The notes beneath the pieces are model-generated. The model made no database searches. It saw only the letters and a program-made list of their open reading frames with translations, and was not told where the DNA came from. 64,000 nucleotides of DNA from Gnetum montanum (Eukaryota; Streptophyta; Gnetopsida; Gnetales; Gnetaceae), in NCBI GenBank assembly GCA_015680685.1, contig MNCI01014507.1, positions 219,349 to 283,348 of the forward strand, read 5' to 3'. Positions 10,983 through 23,025 of this stretch are shown here, in pieces (position 1 is the first letter of the stretch; every line of letters begins with the position of its first letter). The position numbers and the translations under genes are program-made.

Positions 10983-13625
10983 ATGCCTTCTTCTTTGCAC
11001 AAAAGCACTTCATCACCTAGGACTAACACAAGAAGCAATCAGCGGCAGGATACATATGATGTTGATCCGCCAATCCCTCAACAGTTTCGTGTGGTATATA
11101 TTCATCTCGATGAATATGTACCAGACTTCACCTTTATTCTCCATCAAGATGAATAGTTGTGTTGGCATGACTTGAAAGGTAACATAGTGTTACCTCCATA
11201 TCATTCAGTCCCAAGTATGCTTCTTCATGCTCTCACACAAATAGGCATGCAACACTTACATGTAGAATACATGCTCAGGACTATGATTCAAGAGACTATT
11301 ATCCCACAAAGGCACAACATCAAAGGGATTTGCAATAGGAGAGACACCATAAGTCTTTGAAGGGAAAATGATCCAAGGATGCCCCCCACATTTTAAGAAA
11401 AATTGAGTGTCATGAACATGCCTTAGGTAGTCACCCACATAACGATGTTCCTCCCCTTGACTTTGGCCAAGGGGTTGTGTATCAGAACCTTCATTCTACT
11501 ATTCACAACCCAGGTACTGATACCAACGGACACAAAGTGTCTGAAGAAGGAACAAGAACATATGACAAAGGTGGGCATTCTAATCACAATCGCGATCAAG
11601 GTAGAGACCACTAAAGAGAAGGTAGTAGACACTGTTATGGTGGTGGTTCTCCTTCTTCTTCACCTTCATTGTCTCCTTCATCCTTTCCTTCAGTGTCCAG
11701 ATGCAACCATAGAGAAAAAGATCATGAGGATAAGGATAAGCAAAGTGGAAGCTACAAACAAAAGAGCCAAGATAGAGGATGAGGGCATTCTAGGGAATCA
11801 CTACATAGATGGAGGAAGAGTAGGGAACAACGTAGGCACCATAGATGCCACGAACGAGATGATCATGATGAACCCCTACTTGCTACTCAAAGCATGCTAG
11901 ATATAACTGAGGCTATGAAAGTTCCAACAAGGCACCAAAAAGATAGTAGGATTAAGAGGTTAGTCATGAATGACATCCTAGGATCTGAAGGGGGATATAA
12001 TGCTAATCCTCAAAATCACTTACAACCATTTCATGATGTGTGTGCCTTGCAAAACATAGAAAACAAGTCGAAAAACTTAAATTTTTCCCACAGACACTAG
12101 TAAAAGAAGCTAAAAGCTAGTATCGGTCCTTAGAACCAAAATCCATTTGCAGGTGGAGTACTATGTTAGAATTATTCAACGATAAGTACCAAACGTACTC
12201 CTAGGTGTCTAACCTATGAAAGAAAATCCAAGGATGGAAACAAGGAAGTCATGTACCCTTGGATGCTACAATGGGCTACTATTATGCACTATTACATCGT
12301 TGTCCTAGCCATGGTTATTTGCTGCAGGATTAGCTATGCCATCTCGTAGATGGGCTTAGGCATGAAATAAGAAGAACCCTTGGTACTTATGCCCAAGGAA
12401 GGTTATCTGAGCTTAGGTCCCATCAAATTCACAGACTACTAGAGTAGGTTGCTAAGGAAGAAGGTGATCTACAAAAGAGAGAGAGTTCAGAAGAATATAA
12501 CCAAGATCCTACCCTCCGGAGAAGGGAGTAAGATTTTTTGAGGATGAGGAAGCATCCCCACTCGAAGAGATGGTGAATAGGAATACCTTGCCTATCGAAA
12601 AGTTAGCATCAAAAGTATCGACGAAGGTAGAACAAATGTGGAACTCCCTAGATAGTAGGTTTCAAACTATTCTCAAAGTAGTTGAGGAGTCTAGAGAGTG
12701 AGGTAGTGATCATGACAAAAGAAAAAAGAGAGAAGTAGAAAATGCACGTAACAAGGGTAAGGGTAAAGTTGCTATTATTGAAGAGGTTGTGGACTCAGAT
12801 ATAGATGATGATAGTGGATGCTAGATATGTCAATATGACCATCCTAAGGGATGTTGCCCTGTGATCTCACATCTGCAGGAGTCTGGGATGTATGCACTTA
12901 ATCCATGATTAAACAAACGACAAACATCTCGACGGTTACCTTATCCCCAAGGTAATCCAAGGCAGTTCCACCAACCTTTAACATATTATAAAAGTGGAAC
13001 TCCACCACAACCAATTGAGCAACATCAATAGTGGTAGCACCAACAATCATGGGGAATGCCACCACCAAGGCAACAATATCCTTACTAGAAACCTGACCCA
13101 TATGGATATTACATGCAACATCCAATCTCTCCATGTGACTCTATTGGTCACGTTACTCCCCAGCATCACTACCAAGCCTGCAAGTACTATAGGACTCCCT
13201 CTCCTAGGGGTGATATTCCACAAGTGTACCATCCTTCAAATCTAACCACATCTCTCCCACCAATAGCTCCATTACCACCTGCTCTAGCAATGCAAAGTGA
13301 ACTCCCTACTTAGCCACAACAATGCAATGCCACAAGGGCTGTCAATCCTCAACCTACTATTGGTTTTGATAACCATATGAAGAAAAGACCTTTCTTTAGA
13401 ACTAACTGTCCAACCAAGCCTTTGCAACCCCAAGTGGCTGAGTCTTTGGACATCTCCATATCAAATAAAGCTTTAGAGCCCCCTTTCAACCTAACACAAT
13501 ATTCAACGCATACAGTCATGTTAACACATGTTGTTATTGATTGGATCAAATTTGACCACCTTCTTAGGAAATTCTATGATGTTGGGAGTCCCTTGATATA
13601 TCTACAAATCACTAGGAATGAGCCA
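10983..13625 (+). pseudogene. Element A gag
   Basis: The ATG at 10983 opens MPSSLHKSTSSP, and blocks RVVYIHLDEY and FTFILHQDE are shared with B and C. The gag core appears at about 11940-12330 (EGGYNANPQNHL and after), then a charged coiled region and a cysteine motif at 12819-12857 read as C-x2-C-x3-H-x3-CC, with its first Cys followed by a stop. A Pro/Gln-rich C-terminal part follows. Unlike B's gag it carries frameshifts as well as stops: the frame at 11894 differs from that at the start. The product would assemble particles and bind RNA; this copy cannot. Confidence 0.8.
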
Positions 13626-13629
13626 TGAA

Positions 13630-13935
13630 AATTTTTTTTGGATTCAAGTTCCTGTGTCAACCTAATATCCTAAGAAATGTATAAGGCCTAGAACCTACCT
13701 CCATTAAAAAGGAGCAACATCCATTTAGAGTTGGCCAACCAATCCATCACTATTCTCTTGGGATTAGTGGAGGACATTGTTACCACTGTTTGTGGATGGT
13801 CGTATCCAACTGACTTCCTAGTGATTGAAGTGAACAATAGTAAGGGGGACTTCCCAAATCATAATGGGAAGGGCATGGCTAATAACTATCAATGCGTGCC
13901 TACGAATCTACGATCTTTCCCTAGAAATATCTAAG
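13630..13935 (+). pseudogene. Element A protease
   Basis: Retropepsin-like aspartic protease that would cut the Gag-Pol polyprotein. The active site reads F-L-D-S-S rather than the usual D-S/T-G, with VNLIS following as in B (LLDSGF...VNLIS). SITI-LGLVEDIV and the GWSYP block match B closely. Stops at about 13672 and 13690, plus a shift in the GRAWL block (here GKGMAN), show decay. It joins gag without an obvious break. Confidence 0.75.
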
Positions 13936-14273
13936 GAAAATACTTTTGGAAAGATGAAGAAGAAGAAAGTCCCATGCATCACATATGGTGACACAAGGTG
14001 TAATTGTGTGCAGAGATCATGGTTGTGCAAAGTTTAACATTGCTTGCATGCAATCAATGTGCACAAACTATCAATATACAGAGGTGCCTATATGTAGTAA
14101 CCAGACAACAAGAAGACACCCAATGGCTAACAGCTAATGAAAAAAGCAACTCACTTATATGCATGGAACTAACTAACAGTTTGACTTGCGCTTACATAGA
14201 TAGCATAGACGCATTAGAGTAAGTCCATTTCCAACTTCCCAGTCCTAACTTAGAAAACATCAACTGGGGGAAG

Positions 14274-14855
14274 ATGGAAATTCCTAAGAAATTTAAAAAA
14301 GATCCCCTAGAGCTAAAACCATTGCCCACCAGTATGGAGTACACATTCCTTAAGAATGGAAAATCAGTAGTCATCAATGCAAGACTTTCTCCGCAACAAA
14401 AAGAGAGTCTAATAAAGGTAATAAACAAGTGGTCAAAAGCCTTCACCTGGTTATATCTGGAATTAACTAGATTCATGAAGCCTCGAAAACAACCACAAAG
14501 GTGATTGAACCCAAAGTTGAAGCAAGTAGTTAAAGAAGAAATCAAACAAGTTCTAAATTCTGGGTTCATATACCCCATTCTTGATAGCGAATGGGTTAGC
14601 CCCTTTGTAATTGTGCCTAAAAAGGAAGGAAAATGGAGGGTGTGCATAGATTTTAGGCTACTAAACATGGCAACATTCAAGGATCACTTTCCATTTCCAT
14701 TTATTGACAAAGTCTTAGAAATAATCGTAGGGCATCACTATTATAGTTTTTTGGATGGATATAGCAGATACAACCAAATACAAATAGCCCCAAAATACCA
14801 AGTCAAAACTACATTCACCAGTCTTTGGGGAACGTTTGCATACAACAAAGAAGAT
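14274..14855 (+). pseudogene. Element A reverse transcriptase, N-terminal part only
   Basis: From the ATG at 14274 the frame reads KFKKDPLELKPLP, INKWSKAFTW, LNPKLKQVVKEEI, then after a TGA at 14502-14504 the fingers and palm motifs: VSPFVIVPKK, WRVCIDFRLLN, DHFPFPFID, SFLDGYSRYNQI and WGTFAY. These are Ty3/gypsy RT motifs up to the block before MPFG. The MPFG and YxDD catalytic motifs and everything up to RNase H are missing. At 14856 the sequence switches to the DEYPISHDFPDE linker that normally lies between RNase H and integrase, so the deletion removed roughly 300 codons. Confidence 0.85.
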
Positions 14856-16160
14856 GAGTATCCAATTTCCCATGATTTCCCTGATGAGTTCCTCTTTGCC
14901 AGTTTAGTGAATAACCAATCACCCATGGAGACAAACTAGTAAAATAGCATTCTTATCTATCTCCTTACCCAAAAAATACCACAAGAGCTAGACCTTAAGA
15001 AGAAAAAAGAATTTCTTCATAGAGCTAAGTACTTTATGGAGATCAATGGATAACTTTACAAAGTATGTCCTGATGGCTTGGTTAGATGGTGTGTTCCTAA
15101 TAAAGATCAACTAAGAGTTCTCCAAGATGCTCATGAGGGCCCTTGTGGTGGTCATTACATTGGGAGATGAATGACCATCAAGATCTTGCTTGTAGGGTAT
15201 TATTGGCCTACCTTGTTCTGGGACACCCATCAATTCGTCCAATCTTGTGAGCGCTATCAATGAGATGGGGGAATTATTGCTAGAATGGAGGATTTGCAAC
15301 AATGGATTCAACTATTAGAACCCTTCAACATTTGGGGAATTGATTTCATGGGGTCCATTACACCAATGTCCAATGGAAAAGCTTACATCATATTTTCCAT
15401 AGACTACTTAACAAAGTGGGTTGAGGCAACTACCATTAAAGATTGCACATCATCTACAGTGGCACAGTTTGTTCAACAATAAGTCATAAATAGGTTTGGT
15501 GTGCCATGTGCACTTATCTCAGATAATGGAACACACTTCACAGGTGCAAATTTTTAGAAGTTAACGCAATGCTTAGGGGTTGAGCACAAATTGACTACAC
15601 CATACCACCCCCAAGCAAATGGTCAAGTTGAGTCACCAACAGGGAGATTACTAAGATACTGACCAGAACCATTAGCAAGTATCGGAAAGACTAGAGCACT
15701 AAATTGAATGATGCTCTTTGGGCATACCACTACACATGGAAGCTCCCTATAGGCTACTCTCCCTATGATTTAGTGTATAGAAAACTTCCAACACTCCCTA
15801 TGCAAGCTAAGCTCTGTACACTAGCCATAGCATTTGACCTCAACCTTGACCTTGATCTAGCTCAAAAACAAAGGTTGATGACCCTTAACTTGCTAGATGA
15901 GAACCAACTATCTTCCTTGTCATCTAATGAATTTCACAAGGCATTTAACAAACAATGTCATTACCTAAAAATTAGAAAAGTTAAGTATCAACCAGGAGAT
16001 AAGGTTCTCTATTGAAACCCCACACATGTGTCACAACGTACCAAATTTCAAACACTGTGGGAAGGACCTTATATTATCTATGCAACTTTTCCTTCAGGGG
16101 CCATAACCATATATAAACATGAGAGCCCATATAAGAGACTGTTAGTCAACGTGCAACAAA
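14856..16160 (+). pseudogene. Element A linker and integrase
   Basis: Begins with the linker DFPDEFLFASL, typical of the Athila/Tat clade. The zinc-binding region follows at 15130-15260 (HEGPCGGHY ... SCERYQ, second Cys of the last pair lost). The core keeps all three catalytic acids: D in WGIDFMG (15342-15344), D in ISDNGTHF (15522-15524) and E in NGQVE (15630-15632), with 35 residues between the last two. DALWAYHYTWKLPIGYSPY, then GDKVLYWNP and LWEGPYII close the C-terminus. Stops at 15480-15482 and near 15558, and a frameshift between 15640 and 15700, disable it. Confidence 0.85.
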
Positions 16161-16930
16161 AAAAATCATTTTTATGAGTTTAGGATAGCCAAAACATATG
16201 CTACCTTTGTAGGTGGGAAACCTTGCTCATTATTTTGGATCTCCTCCTTCCAACTTAGTCATGGGGGAGATGGCCACCTTTGCTAAACATTCAAGGCCCT
16301 TAGTTCTTTCTAAGTTTTTGTTTTACATATTTTTGTTTTGCACATTTCTTTAATCTTTCTTGTTTTCTTTTTACACCATTGTTCATATTTTTACCATTTC
16401 TTTTTGTGATTACTTTATTTTGTTCATCACCCAATAAGTGTTCATGATGGTGGCATGAATAATACCATATTGATTGCTAATGTTTGGATTTTACTTTTGA
16501 AAAATTGAAGTGTTCATTTGTGATTGTGTTGTGTGTGTAGATGGTGATCATACAACAACGGACTGGGCTTGGAGAAAATGCTCAGGATGGACCGGAACTG
16601 GAACGTTTACGAAAGGAGCAAGATTGGTGGAGTGGCTATGGATAAACAACAAAAGGTGCAATCTTGACATCAGTAGCAACAAACCTTATTCTTTTCTCTC
16701 TCTCCTTCTCTTCCAGCTTCTAAATAAGGCTGGATGTCATTTATGTATAGTGTTCACCTTTTTGGTCATGAACACTAATGTTGTCATGTATTGTATTGTT
16801 GATCTATTCACCAGGCATGTTGAGTCTGTCACCTTGTTCCATCGTCAATGGTCATTCAGTCAATAATCCCATAGCTTCCCAATATTTTGTAAGAAACTTG
16901 AGGACAAGTTTTCATTCAGTCATGGGGGTA
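16161..16930 (+). other. Element A 3' non-coding region with two polypurine-like tracts
   Basis: An internal TCATGGGGGAGATGGCCAC lies at about 16259. The tract next to the LTR (CATGGGGGTA, 16921-16930) primes plus-strand DNA in this superfamily. B has the same pair at 57567 and 59457. An ORF at 16510-16866 has no counterpart reading frame in B and is probably fortuitous. Confidence 0.65.
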
Positions 16931-17751
16931 TGATGAACCACGTTATCACATCTACGATATCGCATCCGCGATATCGAATTCAAACATGCGATGTCAGATA
17001 CTCGATATCGTGACCTGTTTCCTTGCCTATAAACAAGAGGTGGCACCCTTAGTTTCCACATTATATAGTTAGTCCCTTAGCCAAACTCTTTCTAGTCTTT
17101 CCCTCCAGAGTTAGAATTATTTCTACATGCCCGCAGTAAGAGTCATAGAGTGAATGGATCTTTATTCGAGCATTGTGTACCTAGGCACACTTTGTGTACG
17201 GCAATAAAGATGAACTTTATGATAAACCTTGCAGCATACAGAATAGATTAATTAGCGTTAATTATTATTTAATGCTTTCCTAGTTGATTAATGATTTCTC
17301 TCACCCTACAAATCTCTTAGTTAAATACATTCAGTACAACCGCTTTGAGCATGCGTGTAGCACTTGGTAACCCAGTGACGATTAGCATTTGGTAATCCCA
17401 GTAGTGTTGCACAAGTTCATGATGTGTACGGCAAGTGGGAATGGATGCTGGTGTTAGAAGTAATTAGAACTTAGTTAATGAATAGTTAAATTAGATTATT
17501 TACTTAGTTATCTCTCTCCCCTCCTTACTAGCACAGGATAGAAAACACATAAAAACTATAAAAATCATATGCCTCAAACTTACTCAGCCATACAATCGTG
17601 ACATACAAGTAAGTTTGGGAAGACAATGATTAACCAACCCGTTATTTTTCCACAAAGGTGCATAGGCACTTAGTCCTTGGAATTCGACCGGATCATGCGT
17701 GAAGTGCTCATATTTGTATGGTTGAGCATAGGGGTACCTTGTCCCTCATCA
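16931..17751 (+). repeat. 3' LTR of element A
   Basis: 821 bp, starting TGATGAACC and ending CTCATCA. Near the start it has several GATATCG-containing palindromic words (16940-17010), then TATAAACA at 17028-17034, AATAAAG near 17203 and the U5 block with CGCTTTGAGCATG. TTAAA follows directly. Confidence 0.9.
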
Positions 17752-17756
17752 TTAAA

Positions 17757-18060
17757 CCATGCTATGAAAAATCTAGATAAGAGAAGGATACCTTGCCAAG
17801 AAAAAAATTGATCTTAAATGCCCCCTAATCTATTAAAAAAATATGGGAAATGACCTATGAAAGGCTCTATTAGACTTAAGTTCTTGTGTGAACTTGATTT
17901 CCCAAAAAATGTATAAGACATGAAACCTACCTACACTTATGAAATGTAATATTAGGTTAGAGCTTACAAATCAATCCATTACTATTATACTAGGATTAAT
18001 AGAGGACATTGCGACTACTGTAAGTGATGGTCATATCTAGTAGATTTCCTAGTGAATGAT
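17757..18060 (+). pseudogene. Element C protease region (after element A)
   Basis: Continues the frame cut at 10055. It resembles B's protease region: words equivalent to CVNLIS, KMYQAWNLPP and RGHCDYC (for EDIVTTMC) appear between stops. The catalytic aspartate region is too decayed to assign. The join across element A is what shows that C and A are separate elements. Confidence 0.6.
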
Positions 18061-18990
18061 ATGGATAATTGTAATGGAGATTTTCCAATCAGGATGAAGA
18101 GGACATGTCTAAGTATAATTAATTTCAAGTTAGAAATTAGAGACCTTTATTTGGAAGTCTCCAAGGAAAATGAATTTCTTAAGATAGAGAAGAAAAGAAT
18201 TTCATGCATCACATATAGTGACACAAGTTGCAATTACATACAAAATATATGGATAATCAAAAGCACAACCATCACAACATGCAAAATGTGTATCAAATCC
18301 ATAAGTGTTCAAGGGTGCCTATATGTGGTAATTACAAAATAAGAAGATACACAATAATTAACCATACATAATAGTTGTAGTTCTACAATATGCATGAAAC
18401 TAGTAGAGATCATGACAAGCGCATATACAAATAAGATGCATAAAATGGACTAAAATAGCTATCAACTTTCAAATTTAGAATATAAAAGAGAATTAGAGGT
18501 AAACTAGAGAGTGTTGGAAGTACCAAATATCTTTAAACTAGAGCCCTTGGAACTAAAAACATTATCAAAATCTTTAGAATATGTGTCCTAAACAATGGTA
18601 AATTAGTCATCATAAATTCTCATCTCACTAAGGAACAGAAAGAAAAGCTACTAAAAGTAGTCAAAAAATGATCAAGAACCTTTTCTTGGTCATATGATAA
18701 GATAACAGGGATAGATTGATTTGTATTTCAACATTGAATCTACATAGACCCTACTATCAAGCCCAAGAGATAACCATAAAGGAGGTTGAATCCAAAATTA
18801 AAAAAAGTTGTTAAAAAGGAGGTAGAAAAGCTCCTCAAGGCTAAATTCATCTATCCTATGGTAGACCGTGAGTAAGTTAGCCCACCTATCAATGTACAAA
18901 AAAAAGAAAGAGGACAATTGAGGATTTGCACAGATTTCAAGCTATTCAACATCATAATCATGAGTTTTCAAATTCATAATTTTCCCTTCC
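18061..18990 (+). pseudogene. Element C linker and reverse transcriptase, truncated
   Basis: After a protease-RT linker (18052-18342; LYLEVSKENEF, ITYSDTS) the RT start is readable: FKLEPLELKTL, then LNPKLKKVV, FIYPMVDRE-VSP and LRICTDFKLFN, all parallel to element A. Many stops and shifts. Similarity ends near 18990 at the NFPF block. No catalytic YxDD motif, RNase H, integrase or 3' LTR of C is found to the right; unrelated sequence follows. Confidence 0.7.
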
Positions 18991-20470
18991 TACACATGTA
19001 CACATCTTATTACATTAGAAGAGTACCTAACAGGAACTTTCAAGTTCTTTAGAAAGAAATACAAAATTTATTTTTTAGATCTTGTAAAGTTTATTATTGA
19101 TAGAGGAAGAATTGTTCTAATTCCTCTATGTTGTGCTACTATTTCTAAATTAATTTTCAATTGTTTCTACATATTTTCACTTACTAGAACAATCATGTTT
19201 CTAAATGAATCTTCTAGATTAGGAAAAGTGTAAATTAAGCTTTCACAAATATTTTTCTCTGTGTGCACAACATCTAGGTTATGTTGGATAACATGTTCAT
19301 GAAAAATATGATAACTGAAAAAGAATTGATATTTTCTTCCATCCTATTGGTGGTAGAATTGGAAACAACTCCACCACAAAGAGCTACTTTTAGTTTACCT
19401 CATTTTAGATGGTTGTTGGTCTTTGGTACCACCAAGGCACAGATACCCCCGAATAGCCTCTACTAGTAAAATGAGGTAATGTGATTAAGTATGCTTAACA
19501 GTGAAAAGCTTTCTTAATGACAATTGATTAATAAATCTAAGACATAGAATATATTCAAAGTATGATTATATTCAAGTATGACTGTAACTATCTCTTCTAA
19601 CTATCTCTTAGTTTAGCTTAAGAAATTGAACAACAATCCCTATGAACACTAGTCTTAAATATTCCATGCCACATACATAAATGAATAAAAAGGTTTATAG
19701 AAGATGTTGATATTCAATTCTAAACTATTCACTAGCTAATGTTTTGAAGCAAATTCACAAAAGTAATATAAATTATTCATAAGCTCAGAATTAGATGAAG
19801 ATAACAATATTTTTACACTAAATTGATTTAGAATTGGCACTTGAAATAAGATATCTTATTCAATAAAAATAGAAAAAATAAGCCAAATCTCATCTTATAC
19901 AAAAAATAGCCTATTTCAAAACTAAAAATCATTCCTATGTAGCTATTCAATATTAAGCTAGATGTAATAGGAAAAATCATTCAAAAAAAAAGGCTAAGTA
20001 AGTGACAAAAGCTAAAAGAGGTAATGGAACCAGCTTAAAATTCCATTAAAAATACTCTTTACAAATTTTATTTTCTTCCTCCAAAAGTCCCCCCCTATTA
20101 CCAGTTTACTCTAAGCTTTTATATTAGCTTTAGGCAATTACAAAAGTTATAGAATTTAAGATTACAATATCCTTATGCTTTCTTCATATAATTGTAGTTA
20201 GCTAACTACTCAGCTTCCTAGTAGATCTTCTCTAGTCATTGTATGTAAAGTCCTTCTATTGCCAACTATTAGGATACTTTCCCATGATTAATAAGAATCT
20301 TGATAGCCTAATTCATTGAATCTAGCTCATTGCTATCAAGCTTCTTAATAATCTCCTTAGCATTTTCCTTTTCTAAGCCAAACTTTGTTATTGAATTGCC
20401 CATTTCAATTAATGTAGCTCTTGCACCAGAATAATATTTTCAAATTCTAACTTCTTTGGAGCAATTTCAT
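18990..20470. other. AT-rich stretch without recognisable gene
   Basis: No retroelement domain or host gene could be read on either strand. A short plus ORF (19281-19466) has no motif. Confidence 0.35.
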
Positions 20471-22340
20471 GCATGATTCCTATAACTAAAATCATCATTA
20501 AATCAAGGAAACCTTGCTTGTACTAGGGTAGGTACTCTTTTTTATTGTGGCTAGTTCATATAATTCATGAATCCTTCCTTATATTTGTGTGAATTTGGCT
20601 TGCTTGTCTTTCATATTTGTGATTTTCTCCTTTGTCTCTCTCATCTATTCCTTACTATACTCCATTTTAGTTATTATATCCTTAAATTTTAGAAGGGGAA
20701 GATGAGAGTAATCTAGAGCTTTTCCCTTTCTGGCTTATTCTAACTCTTAGTTCATAACATTTAGCCTTTCCTCTAGCTACTTGTTCATATATTCCTTATT
20801 TTCAATTAATGATTCTTTGATGGTTATTATTATCTTGAGTTGCTCATTTTCTCCTATTAGTCCCTTTACTTCCTTTTGTAATCCTGATACTTCATGTTCA
20901 TTTTGTAAGAAGAATTCCTTGAGCTTGGCTATCTAGTTGTTGGTCATCTATCTCATGTCCTTGATTAATGCAATTATGAATTTAGACATGTCCTAATTGA
21001 ACATTATGGGCTTCTGCCTCTCAATTTGTGGATCATCTTTCTTATAATGTATGATCACACTAACTTTTGTCTCAAGTATAGTAGGGAGCTTTTGACTCAA
21101 TATAACGTGATCTTCTTTTTCCTTCATCTTAAAAGCTTAGGCTACTTCGTTCATTGGATATCTAGATGGGAAGGTAAGGACTAAAGATGAGATTTTTCAC
21201 TTCCTTCTATTGTTGTTGTTGTTGTTGAAGCTTAATCAACTTTTGCTATTCTTATTTCTTCAACATTTATTGCTTTTATTGTTATTGTTAAAGCTCCATT
21301 AACTTGTGTTATTATAATAATTACTATTATTATTGCTCTTTCAATTTTTTTTTCCTATAATTGTTGTTCTTTCTTTTCTCTAGCTTGATCGATTCTAGCC
21401 TTCCTTGTAGTGCTTACCCTAGCATATTCTTCCTCATCAAGAAGAAACCTTTCATCAAGCATGGCATTCTCTAGCTCTAGCAACTTCTATGAGAAATAGT
21501 TCTTCTTCATTATGGTCAAGCACTCTTCTAAAAAATCCCTAGTTAGATGATGTTCTTTGTCTTTCATCCATCTATAAACTTTGATTATTAGGGTGTCACA
21601 AGCTGAAGCCAGTACCTTCAATGATAAGTTTCTTTTTAGTTATGTTGGATCCTCTTCCTTAGCCTAGTTTACCTCTTTGTCAATAAACTTAAGATAAACT
21701 ATGTTGGTATCATCAAGCTAATGAACCTTCCTAGTCTTTGTTATGGAATAAATTCTATACTTGGCTAAAGGAAGACTATAGTACTACCTATATCTTCTAG
21801 CCATGATCCTTAATGATCATAATTAGTGAATTTCCAAGAGCTAAAGTTAAGGGAGAAAACTTCTCTATGCTTATAATAATGTCTAAGTAGGCTTTTCCAC
21901 ATTTATCTACTAACTTTTAATGTGTCCAAATAAGAAGCTATGAATCTTGGTAGGTTAAAAGCTTTACCCTCAAATCCTATTATTAAAATTTGGGTATAAC
22001 AAGCATGAAGAAATATGGCCCATGAAATTTTTTCCTAATTTCATATCCTACTTGATGGTTGACCCTTAGTGGAAAAGCTCCTAAAATTAGCTTGATCTAA
22101 TGGGGATAAATACAATTCATTAGGAATTCCAAGGACTATGCAACAAATAAGCTCCTTTGATAGACAACTAGGAAGAAGTCATAGTAGGGGTCCTTTGGTT
22201 GAGCTCTTCTTGACAAAGCATAACCCATAAAAATGGGAGCATTCTTTACTGGTTTGAGAACTTTACTAAACAAACAATCCAACAGAAATGAGCTAAAGCT
22301 TAAATGTGCCCCTTTCTTGTAAATCATAGACAAGATATTC
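20470..22340 (-). pseudogene. Decayed minus-strand coiled-coil ORF, retroelement-type
   Basis: Read on the minus strand, an N-terminal part (about 22333-21830; APIFMGYALSRR, FHGPYFFMLV, then FNLPRFIASYLDTL) leads to a low-complexity Gln/Lys part (about 21400-21200). A long coiled-coil follows (21135-20510; LKEFFLQNEHEVSGLQKEV, ENEQLKIIITIKESL, MRETKEKITNMKDKQAKF). The coiled-coil stays in one frame with about eight stops, mostly TAG or TAA where CAG, CAA or TGG would fit. It resembles the env-like or 'plant transposon protein' ORFs of LTR elements in plan, not in any motif I can name. No LTRs were seen around it. Confidence 0.45.
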
Positions 22341-23025
22341 TATAGTGCATCATTCATAAATTGAATGAGGAAGAAATGCTTATTGTTTTCTAAGGTTACC
22401 TAGGCCTAAACATGGTAGTCAGATACAATATTAATTTTGCAATAAGAGTAGAAACATAAAGTAGAAACAAAAATTCTATAGGGAAACCTTAGTTTTGATG
22501 CTTTGGGGATAGAGTTTCTATAATCCTAGGCTTTTGCTAAGCTAGACTTCGGTAGCTTAATACTCCTTCCAGACTCAAGATGACTCCAAAATCTTCCACT
22601 TAGCACTTCTTCATTACATTGGCAAGTCTCAACCTCTGTAAGATCTAGCTCCATCAATCCATAGAGCTCATATGATCTTCTTGTGCTAATGTTGATTAAG
22701 AACTCAATATTATTCTTAAACTATAGCTTGTCCTTCTCCTAGATTATTTCTACTACTAGATGGTTCAAGAAATCTCTAATCAAATTAGCACTTAGCCTGA
22801 ATCCAAGCTTGTGAAGCCTTGTTTTTTCATAGATTTTGCACCATTCCTCCATTGACTCTATGGACCACAAGCCTAACCTTTCTATGAGGTTATGATCTTA
22901 TTGAAGTCAAAAAGGTTTGTGTTCTCTACTTCCAGCTCTAATCACACTATATTGATCCATTGGCATAGTTGATAAATGTTCAAATTATATTATTACAAGT
23001 ATTCGGAAAAGGAGCAAGTATCAAC

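Larger units (their letters stand above)
10061..17751 (+). mobile_element. Element A: Ty3/gypsy (Athila/Tat type), RT/RNase H-deleted
   Basis: Complete in outline: 5' LTR 10061-10850, tRNA-Asp-type primer site 10852-10868, gag from 10983, protease near 13630-13935, partial reverse transcriptase 14274-14855, integrase 14990-16160, polypurine tract 16921-16930 and 3' LTR 16931-17751. TTAAA flanks both sides (10056-10060 and 17752-17756), an exact 5-bp target duplication. It is inserted in the gag of element C, whose frame resumes on the far side. RT stops before its catalytic motif and RNase H is missing, so it could move only with enzymes from another element. Confidence 0.9.

Noticed and set aside
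14192-14680. 162-codon minus-strand ORF
   Set aside because: It is antisense to the RT of element A, whose motifs are unambiguous on the plus strand.
16510-16866. 118-codon ORF after the integrase of element A
   Set aside because: The homologous stretch in element B has no matching frame; probably fortuitous in a 3' non-coding region.
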